Source of the DNA: an uncultured Oscillospiraceae bacterium
GTDB lineage: Bacteria > Bacillota > Clostridia > Oscillospirales > Acutalibacteraceae
DNA: 6,356 nucleotides
Assembly: GCA_902478455.1 (NCBI GenBank)
Contig: CABSLJ010000144.1
Span: 1-6,356, forward strand
Direction of reading: 5' to 3'
Shown here: piece by piece, positions 1 through 4,640 of the stretch
How the letters are laid out: the number at the start of each line of letters is the position of its first letter
Numbering within the stretch: the stretch's first letter is position 1
Made by a program: the position numbers and the translations under genes
The notes under the pieces: generated by a model
What the model saw: only the letters and a program-made list of their open reading frames with translations
What the model was told of the DNA's origin: nothing
Databases searched by the model: none

Positions 1-44
1 ACTCCACTGGTCGGCTAAAAGAATTGATTCCGTCAGGACTTCTC
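1..44. other. Downstream edge of the ABC operon
   Basis: These 44 bases follow the permease stop (TAG at 45-47). I see no terminator hairpin and no start codon with a ribosome site, so whether the operon continues to the left cannot be decided here. Confidence 0.4.
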
Positions 45-806
45 CTATTTTTGATCACTCTTCATTTTTCTGTGAAAAGCAATCACAGCCAACGTGTAGA
101 CAGCCGCCGCATACAGGGAAACGACGCCGAGCGGCAGCAGGATGCCCGAAGTGTTCCCCAGCATTGCGGCACGGGAGGCCTGCACGGCATGATAGAAGGG
201 CAGGACCGCACAGATATCCCGGAGCGCCCCGCCGAGCATATCCACATCCATCCAGATACCGCCGACCAGCGCGGAGACGGTGATGAGGACGGAGGTCACG
301 GGCGGGGCCGCCTTGTCGTTCAAAAGGCTGCCGAAGAGCATGCCGAAGCCCATGAATAGCACGGCCGAGGGCAAAAGAGTCAACAGGGATAAAAGCATAT
401 TGCCCGGCTGCAGCGGCGTGCCCAGTACAGCGCCAATGACGGCCGACGATGCAAAGGTAATCATCCCCTGACCGAGCGCGACGGCCAAAAGCGGCAGGCT
501 GTAACCGGCGATATAGTCAAAGGCGGTCATCGGAGAGGCATAGAGTCGGATTAAAAAAGCCCCCGCGCGGTCCTTGGACACCTGCAAACAGGAAAAGAGC
601 ATAACAAAGGTCAGGCTGAAAACGGCTATGCCCGGTCCCAGATGGTCAATGTCAAAGATGACCATCTGCGCCTGGGCCGGAATGCCTTGATTGACCACCG
701 TCATCAGGAGAAGCATCAGCAGCGGCAGCCCAAGGCAAAAAATATAGCTGATCGGGTCGCGCAGCAGCTCCTTGAGGTTGCGCCCCGCAAAGGCACGGCA
801 TCTCAC
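45..806 (-). CDS. ABC-2 type transporter permease, GTG start
   Basis: This is the membrane half of an ABC-2 type transporter, probably an exporter of a drug, lipid or small molecule; the substrate is not readable. The 253-residue protein has about six hydrophobic segments (roughly residues 20-38, 58-75, 98-125, 136-160, 168-186 and 222-244). A short amphipathic N-terminus (RNLKELLRDP) precedes the first segment, as is typical of ABC-2 permeases. PFYHAVQASRAAM near residues 203-215 resembles the loop before the last helix in this family. I chose the GTG at 804-806: it overlaps the ATPase stop as GTGA and has a GAGAGGGGG ribosome site 8 bases upstream. The frame stays open to an ATG at 902, but that would add 32 basic, non-membrane residues lying inside the ATPase gene. 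It is the last gene of a coupled abrB-ATPase-permease unit. No terminator follows in the 44 bases to the window edge, so the operon may continue. The family is solid; the substrate is unknown. Confidence 0.9.
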   Translation of the reverse strand: MRCRAFAGRNLKELLRDPISYIFCLGLPLLMLLLMTVVNQGIPAQAQMVIFDIDHLGPGIAVFSLTFVMLFSCLQVSKDRAGAFLIRLYASPMTAFDYIAGYSLPLLAVALGQGMITFASSAVIGAVLGTPLQPGNMLLSLLTLLPSAVLFMGFGMLFGSLLNDKAAPPVTSVLITVSALVGGIWMDVDMLGGALRDICAVLPFYHAVQASRAAMLGNTSGILLPLGVVSLYAAAVYTLAVIAFHRKMKSDQK

Positions 807-1534
807 AAACCATTCCCCCTCTCGGCGATTGCAACAAAGGCGTCTTCCAGATGATCGGTTCCCGTCTGCGCTTCCAGCTCTCCGGCCGTGCCGAGCGCGC
901 ACAGCTCTCCCTTGATCATAACGGCGATTCGGTCGGACAGCGCCTCAGCCTCCTCCATGTAATGGGTGGTCAGCACCATGGTAATCCGGCCTTTGATCTT
1001 TTTGAGCGCCGCCCATAGCTCCCGTCGGGCAAGCACATCCAATCCAAGGGTCGGCTCGTCCAGAAAAAGCACCTCCGGCCCGGTGATAAGCGCCATGGCG
1101 ATGCTCAGCCGCCGCTGCCAGCCGCCTGAAAGGGTTTTCGCCCGGCTGTGCTCCACCTCCTCGAGCGAAAGGGCCGCGATGATCTCCCCGGCCTTTTCCA
1201 CGGCGCGTGATTTGCCGGCGCCGTAAATGCGGGCGATCAGCTCAAGGTTTTCCCGCACGGTGAGATTGGGCGCTACCGCCGTCTCCTGCGGAGAGAGGTT
1301 GATTCTCTTTTTGACCTCCTGAGGCTCATGCAGCACGCTATGTCCCAACACCAGGGCGTCTCCCTGCGTAGGCCTGGAAAGGCAGCAAAGCATCCGGATC
1401 GTGGTGGTTTTTCCCGCACCATTGACGCCCAGCAGAGCAAAAAGCTCCCCCCGCTCCACTGAGAGATCAATCCCTCGCACAGCCTCCTTTGATCCGAAGG
1501 ATTTCTTCAGAGCGATGGTTTCAATGGCTTTCAT
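803..1534 (-). CDS. ABC transporter ATP-binding protein (DrrA/NatA-like)
   Basis: This is the cytoplasmic ATPase that powers the adjacent ABC-2 permease. The 243-residue protein has the complete motif set: Walker A GVNGAGKT (36-43), Q-loop in SPQE (Q83), signature LSGGWQRR (135-142), Walker B VLFLDEP (155-161, D159 and catalytic E160), D-loop LGLD (163-166) and the switch histidine H191 in LTTHYMEEAEALSDRI. The THYMEEAE stretch and the overall pattern are typical of the DrrA/NatA/CcmA-type ATPases that pair with ABC-2 permeases. The length is slightly short for DrrA-like proteins, with only a brief C-terminal tail after GELEAQTG. The ATG overlaps the stop of the AbrB gene (ATGA) and has a near-perfect AGGAGGTG ribosome site. 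Its own stop overlaps the permease start. All catalytic residues are present, so it should be active. The ATPase role is certain; what is moved is not. Confidence 0.96.
   Translation of the reverse strand: MKAIETIALKKSFGSKEAVRGIDLSVERGELFALLGVNGAGKTTTIRMLCCLSRPTQGDALVLGHSVLHEPQEVKKRINLSPQETAVAPNLTVRENLELIARIYGAGKSRAVEKAGEIIAALSLEEVEHSRAKTLSGGWQRRLSIAMALITGPEVLFLDEPTLGLDVLARRELWAALKKIKGRITMVLTTHYMEEAEALSDRIAVMIKGELCALGTAGELEAQTGTDHLEDAFVAIAERGNGL
815..823 (-). promoter_or_regulatory. Ribosome binding site fixing the permease GTG start
   Basis: A GAGAGGGGG purine run lies 8 bases before the GTG at 804-806, inside the last codons of the ATPase gene. It is the main reason for preferring this GTG over the much longer reading from the ATG at 902. 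Confidence 0.65.
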
Positions 1535-1761
1535 TTCTCCACCTCCTCAGGCGGCTTCTCCTGCGCCTGAAAAATGGCGTTTGCAAAGTTGAGGTAATCG
1601 GTATTCTGCACGATGGCGATGCCCTGATTGACGTCGGCCATCAAAAGCAGCGTATCTCCCGGCTGGATGTCAAAAAGTTCCCTGGCTCCCTTGGGAATGA
1701 CAATCTGGCCCTTTTCTCCCACCTTAACGGTGGCGATAAATTTTCCTTCCGGCATTTTCAT
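1531..1761 (-). CDS. AbrB/SpoVT/MazE-family DNA-binding regulator
   Basis: This is a small transcriptional regulator of the swapped-hairpin beta-barrel (AbrB/SpoVT) fold, which binds DNA as a dimer or tetramer. The 76-residue protein carries the family core at residues 9-52: strand IATVKVGEKGQIVIPKGARELFDI followed by QPGDTLLLMAD and GIAIV. The KGQIVIPKGAR and PGD elements are the usual hallmarks. A tail of about 24 residues (YLNFANAIFQAQEKPPEEVEK) has no recognised domain and may carry an oligomerisation or effector role. The ATG at 1761 has AGAAGG about 12 bases upstream, a long spacing; the ATG two codons later is even farther from it, so the first was kept. It leads a three-gene operon with the ABC ATPase and permease and sits 79 bases below a consensus promoter with an inverted repeat. 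Autoregulation of the transporter is the natural reading. There is no neighbouring toxin gene, so an antitoxin (MazE) role is unlikely. Confidence 0.92.
   Translation of the reverse strand: MKMPEGKFIATVKVGEKGQIVIPKGARELFDIQPGDTLLLMADVNQGIAIVQNTDYLNFANAIFQAQEKPPEEVEK
1540..1547 (-). promoter_or_regulatory. Strong ribosome binding site for the ATPase, inside the abrB tail
   Basis: AGGAGGTG lies 5 bases before the ATPase ATG (1532-1534) and is embedded in the codons of the Glu-Glu-Val near the AbrB C-terminus. With the ATGA stop/start overlap, it implies coupled translation of the regulator and the transporter ATPase. Confidence 0.8.
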
Positions 1762-1811
1762 ATGGTTTCTCAGCCTTCTTTCCGCAGATGGAAGCTCTGC
1801 GCAGTTTGATA

Positions 1812-1847
1812 AGTATAATTTGTATTACTTTTCCTACTAATTATACT
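1812..1847. promoter_or_regulatory. Inverted repeat over the -10 box, candidate operator
   Basis: AGTATAATT (1812-1820) and its exact reverse complement AATTATACT (1839-1847) are separated by 18 bases. One arm contains the -10 box; the predicted transcription start lies between the arms. The centre-to-centre distance of 27 bases is about two and a half helical turns. AbrB-type proteins bind AT-rich, loosely palindromic DNA, so this is a plausible autoregulatory site for the protein encoded just downstream. The repeat is directly visible; the binding protein is inferred. A stem in the mRNA is less likely, since one arm lies upstream of the expected start. Confidence 0.55.
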
Positions 1848-1868
1848 CGTTCTCGGTGCCTTTGTCAA
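1840..1868 (-). promoter_or_regulatory. Consensus SigA/sigma70 promoter of the abrB-ABC operon
   Basis: Read on the minus strand, a perfect -35 box TTGACA (1863-1868) is followed by a 17-base spacer (1846-1862) and a perfect -10 box TATAAT (1840-1845). Transcription should start near 1833, leaving a leader of about 72 bases before the AbrB ATG. A promoter matching 12 of 12 consensus bases should be very strong unless repressed, which fits a repressor-encoding first gene and the inverted repeat over the -10 box. Confidence 0.9.
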
Positions 1869-1937
1869 GAAAAGGAGCGGCCATCCGGGTGCTATACCGT
1901 CTTTTCCCCTTTTTCGCCGACGCCGCCCATTTAGGGC

Positions 1938-1967
1938 AAAAAAAGAGACCGCCTGCGGCGGCCTCTT
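1938..1967 (-). terminator. Intrinsic terminator after the oxidoreductase gene
   Basis: On the minus strand, stem AGAGGCCGCC (1957-1966) pairs with GGCGGTCTCT (1944-1953) across a 3-base GCA loop, with one G-U pair, and is followed by a run of Ts (1938-1944). It begins 21 bases after the oxidoreductase stop and isolates that unit from the abrB promoter about 70 bases further on. There is no T-run on the other side, so it works in one direction only. Confidence 0.9.
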
Positions 1968-1987
1968 CCGGAAAGATCACGCTTTGA

Positions 1988-2995
1988 TCAGAGGAACACA
2001 CGTTGCCCGGTGCGGCCCGATTCGTAGATCGCGTCGATCACGCGCTGCACCTTGAGGCCGTAAGCCCCGTTGACGGGCACATCCTCGCCGCGCTCGAGCG
2101 CGCCGGTAAACTGCCGGACTTCCTCCTCGAGCTGCTCGACGATCTCATAATCCACCTTGTGGGAATCCATAAAGGGCTCGAGGTAGACCTCTCCCTTGCC
2201 GATGCCTTCGAGCTCATTGTTCCAGCACATGGTGCCCATGGCACGGATCTGGCCCTTTTTACCCACGATGGTGTAATTGTGGATGTTTCCGCGCACAAAG
2301 GAGACGTCCATCGCGGCGCGCGCGCCGTTCGACAGCTCCATGACGGCGTAGGCGTCGTTGTCGTTCTGCTCGGCGTTGCGCTCGGGATCAACATAGGCCA
2401 TGACCGACTTGATCTCCTGCCCGGAGAAGTAGTAGATGAGGTCGACGAGATGGGGCGCGAGGTCCATCAGCGGGCCGCCGCCGGAGAACTTGGGCACGCA
2501 GCGCCAGCCCGCCGTCTCAGGATTGTAGCCGCCGAGGTTGAAGGAGAAATGATAGAAGGAGACCTCTCCGATAGCGCCCTCCTCCAGCATGGCCTTGACC
2601 TTGCTCTGGCCCGCCTGGTAGCGGTAGCAGAAGCCGAGTCCCATTTTGACGCCGTTTTTCTCACAGGCGGCCACCATCTCCTCGCACTCCTGTGCGTTCA
2701 TGCCCATGGGCTTCTGGCAGAAGACGTGTTTTCCGGCGTTGGCCGCGGCGATGACCTGCTCCTTGTGGAAGACGTTGGGGCTGGCCACATAGACGACGTC
2801 CACATCCTCGAGCGCGAGCAGCTCCTCAAGGCTTTGGCAGTTGTGTTCCATGCCGAATTTCTCACACACGCGGGCGCGGGTTTCTGGGTTCTGGTCAAAA
2901 GCGGCCACCGGCTTGGCCGAGGGGACCTTGCACATCATAGGCAGCACGGCGGTCTCGATAAATCCGCCGCAGCCGCACATTCCGAATCTGATCAT
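1988..2995 (-). CDS. Gfo/Idh/MocA-family NAD(P)-dependent oxidoreductase
   Basis: This is a cytoplasmic dehydrogenase of the glucose-fructose oxidoreductase / inositol dehydrogenase family, which oxidises or reduces sugars, inositols or sugar acids with NAD(P). The 335-residue protein has the usual length. The N-terminal Rossmann fold carries GCGG (8-11) and an aspartate in AAFD (D34) after the second strand, which favours NAD over NADP. The first half ends in DVDVVYVASPNVFH, where the cofactor is gripped. The family's EKP motif reads QKP here (94-96); the lysine K95 is kept. The C-terminal alpha/beta domain has GGGPLMDLAPHLVDL (172-186), with D178 and H182 in the positions used for catalysis and substrate binding. 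The ATG has AAAGGAAG 6 bases upstream. It lies last in the carbohydrate unit, after the esterase, and ends in a clear terminator. The substrate is not predictable; sugar or glycoside oxidation in glycan breakdown is the likely context. Confidence 0.93.
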   Translation of the reverse strand: MIRFGMCGCGGFIETAVLPMMCKVPSAKPVAAFDQNPETRARVCEKFGMEHNCQSLEELLALEDVDVVYVASPNVFHKEQVIAAANAGKHVFCQKPMGMNAQECEEMVAACEKNGVKMGLGFCYRYQAGQSKVKAMLEEGAIGEVSFYHFSFNLGGYNPETAGWRCVPKFSGGGPLMDLAPHLVDLIYYFSGQEIKSVMAYVDPERNAEQNDNDAYAVMELSNGARAAMDVSFVRGNIHNYTIVGKKGQIRAMGTMCWNNELEGIGKGEVYLEPFMDSHKVDYEIVEQLEEEVRQFTGALERGEDVPVNGAYGLKVQRVIDAIYESGRTGQRVFL

Positions 2996-3136
2996 AGAAA
3001 ACTTCCTTTCATCAAAGCATTATCTCTTCCAGCGCAACAGGACGGGCGCTTCCGTCTGCGATGCGCTGAACACGGCAAAATTCACGGTCAACCGGTTGTA
3101 TGCGCGGCCCCCGGGCGGGAGCGGCCGTCGTCCGGT
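2996..3136. other. 141-base gap between esterase and oxidoreductase genes
   Basis: This gap holds the oxidoreductase ribosome site (AAAGGAAG just above 2995) and no convincing terminator or promoter. A GATAAT word near 3018-3024 on the minus strand has no fitting -35 box. The esterase frame stays open for 38 further codons after its TAA, to a TAA at 3020-3022. GC-rich short inverted words near 3103-3127 lack a U-tract. The two genes are probably co-transcribed. Confidence 0.5.
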
Positions 3137-4534
3137 TTATTCAATCGGCAGGCCGTAAAAGGCGAGCATCGGCTGGCCGCCCCATTCGCAGGGGATCAGG
3201 CCGGTCGGATTCATCTGCCAGGCCCCGTGGATCACCGCTCCTTCGCGCGGTTCGCGCTCAAGGGTCAGCGTGAGCGCCGGCTCGCTCATCTCATGTACCG
3301 TTTCAACCTGCTCATAGGAGAGGATTTTGATCTCTCCCTCGCCGTCCACAATGGTAAAGGGCAGCAGCTCGGCCGGCATCATGAACATATTGAGTCCCCG
3401 CACGACGTTTTTAAATTCCATGCGCAGCCTTTTGTCCCCGATCCGTCTGACCGAGCCGACCTCGGGCGCGCGCCATTCGACGTCCTCTCTGCCGTAAATG
3501 GTTCCGAGGGCCGCCTTGGCGCTGCGTTCCGCCACCATGAGTCCGGAGGCGGCTGAATTGTGGATGTAATCGTACAGCTTGAGATCGATGGAGGGCACCA
3601 CAGTCACATGGTCGAGCACCTTGGCGGCCTGGCGCTGCGCCTCGCGCACCTTGCCCCAATGCTCGTCAAACTCCGGACTGGTCTGGAAGGTACAGCGGTT
3701 GATCTGTACCGTCAGGAAGGGCAGGTCGGGCTGATTCAGGTCCCGGCGAACACAGCTCACAAAATGGCTGAAGCGCTCGAGGTAGTCGTCTCCGCTGTAC
3801 TCAAAGCCGTCCGCGCAGCCCTGGTACCATGCCACCGCCTTGAGCTTGCCGCCGTAGTCGCGCAGAATGTTGAGCATGTTCTCGTAAAGGTCGCCGTCCT
3901 GAGCGGGGTTCCACTGCCGCAGGGGCGAACCGCCCGACGCCGAGGGAATCAGTCCGATAGGATAGCCCAGCGCTTCTTTTAAATATTTGCCGAAGTGCAT
4001 GTAGGGTGAATAACCGGGACTGCGCGGCTCGTAATGGCCGGTGTAACGGGTGTCGGTCGTCTCGTTCATCATGGGGGTGGCCATGTCCCATTTGCCGCTG
4101 TTGCGGCGCACATGCACGCCCGGTTCGGGAGGATCGTTCACCGGGTCCTTGCAGCGGCCGGCGGCGTTCGACTGCCCGGCAATGAGGAAGACGTCGCCCA
4201 CGCCCACGTGGAAGATCATATCCCCGCGGTTTAACGCCTCCGGATTGCCCGTGCGCAGCTGGGTTTCCAGCCGGTAGAGGCCGCCCGCCGGCACGCCCCT
4301 CAGCACCAATCGCCAGGTGCGGTCGTCGGGCGTCTCGCCCTGTGTCCAGGGGACAATCTCCTCGCCGGTGCTCTCATGCACCACGCGCGCCCACACCGTG
4401 GCCTGCGCGCCCTCGGGCAGATTGACCGGATAATATTCCCCCGCGAGGGGGATGTCCGCCCGGCCGTCGTCCTCCTGCTGGAAAATCTGCCAATCCATGG
4501 CGCCTTCCCGGATGATCACGCCTTGCTTGACCAT
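3137..4534 (-). CDS. Sialate O-acetylesterase-like SGNH carbohydrate esterase
   Basis: This is a predicted carbohydrate O-acetylesterase of the SGNH-hydrolase class, sialate O-acetylesterase type (SASA/DUF303), removing acetyl groups from sugars. The protein has 465 residues. A beta-rich N-terminal region (about 20-112, with VNLPEGAQATVWARV and GGLYRLETQLRTG) precedes DVFLIAGQSNAAGR, where S122 in GQSN is the expected nucleophile. GLIPSASGGSPLRQW (194-208) matches the next conserved block, including the oxyanion glycine and the PLRQW segment seen in this family. WYQGCAD (236-242) stands where relatives usually have WYQGE. DYIHNS (322-327) supplies the expected D322 and H325 of the triad. The last 100 residues form a beta-rich tail ending in FYGLPIE. 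There is no signal peptide, so it should act inside the cell. The start has AAAGGTGAT just upstream. Neighbours are a glycosidase-like enzyme and a sugar oxidoreductase, which supports glycan work. Sialic acid itself is not implied, because no nan genes are present and related enzymes deacetylate plant sugars. Confidence 0.88.
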   Translation of the reverse strand: MVKQGVIIREGAMDWQIFQQEDDGRADIPLAGEYYPVNLPEGAQATVWARVVHESTGEEIVPWTQGETPDDRTWRLVLRGVPAGGLYRLETQLRTGNPEALNRGDMIFHVGVGDVFLIAGQSNAAGRCKDPVNDPPEPGVHVRRNSGKWDMATPMMNETTDTRYTGHYEPRSPGYSPYMHFGKYLKEALGYPIGLIPSASGGSPLRQWNPAQDGDLYENMLNILRDYGGKLKAVAWYQGCADGFEYSGDDYLERFSHFVSCVRRDLNQPDLPFLTVQINRCTFQTSPEFDEHWGKVREAQRQAAKVLDHVTVVPSIDLKLYDYIHNSAASGLMVAERSAKAALGTIYGREDVEWRAPEVGSVRRIGDKRLRMEFKNVVRGLNMFMMPAELLPFTIVDGEGEIKILSYEQVETVHEMSEPALTLTLEREPREGAVIHGAWQMNPTGLIPCEWGGQPMLAFYGLPIE

Positions 4535-4640
4535 TTTGTATCACCTTTATCATTCAGAATGGAATCCTGTTTGTAATATATCCTATTGTTTTTGTGTTTT
4601 GTATTACATCAGTTGGAAACTTCTCAAACGCCGCATGCGG
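4535..4640. promoter_or_regulatory. AT-rich gap before the esterase with possible weak promoter and inverted repeat
   Basis: This 106-base gap is markedly AT-rich compared with its flanks. A 7-base inverted repeat, TGTAATA (4572-4578) and TATTACA (4602-4608), is spaced by 23 bases. A possible minus-strand promoter has -10 TATATT (4575-4580, 5 of 6), a 17-base spacer and a poor -35 TACAAA (4598-4603); an alternative -35 TTGAGA lies at 4622-4627. No terminator separates the glycosidase from this gap, so read-through plus an internal promoter are both possible. The word TTTGTATTAC (4598-4607) also occurs at 1819-1828 in the abrB operator region. The repeats are visible; promoter use is a guess. 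Confidence 0.4.

Noticed and set aside
807..902. Longer permease reading from the ATG at 902
   Set aside because: The added 32 residues are basic, low-complexity and fully inside the ATPase gene. The GTG at 804-806 has a ribosome site and a GTGA overlap, and matches the usual N-terminus of the family.
1531..1761. AbrB-like gene as a MazE-type antitoxin
   Set aside because: There is no toxin gene next to it. The next gene is an ABC ATPase with an ATGA overlap, which fits a transporter regulator instead.
3018..3060. Possible promoter for the oxidoreductase (GATAAT on the minus strand)
   Set aside because: No -35-like box stands 16-18 bases upstream, and the spacer region is GC-rich; co-transcription with the esterase is simpler.
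3103..3127. GC-rich inverted words CGGCC/GGCCG between esterase and oxidoreductase
   Set aside because: The 5-base stem has a long loop and no T-run on either side, which is not enough for a terminator or an RNA element.
2003..3556. 517-codon open frame on the plus strand
   Set aside because: It lies antisense to the oxidoreductase and the end of the esterase, both with clear family motifs and ribosome sites. Its composition (Val, His, Asp, Leu, Ala-rich) is that of a mirror frame in GC-rich DNA, and it shows no recognisable domain.
4631..4640. Perfect 10-base palindrome CCGCATGCGG directly after the glycosidase stop
   Set aside because: It has no loop and no U-tract, so it is not a terminator. 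It is too short to call a protein site and may be chance in GC-rich DNA.
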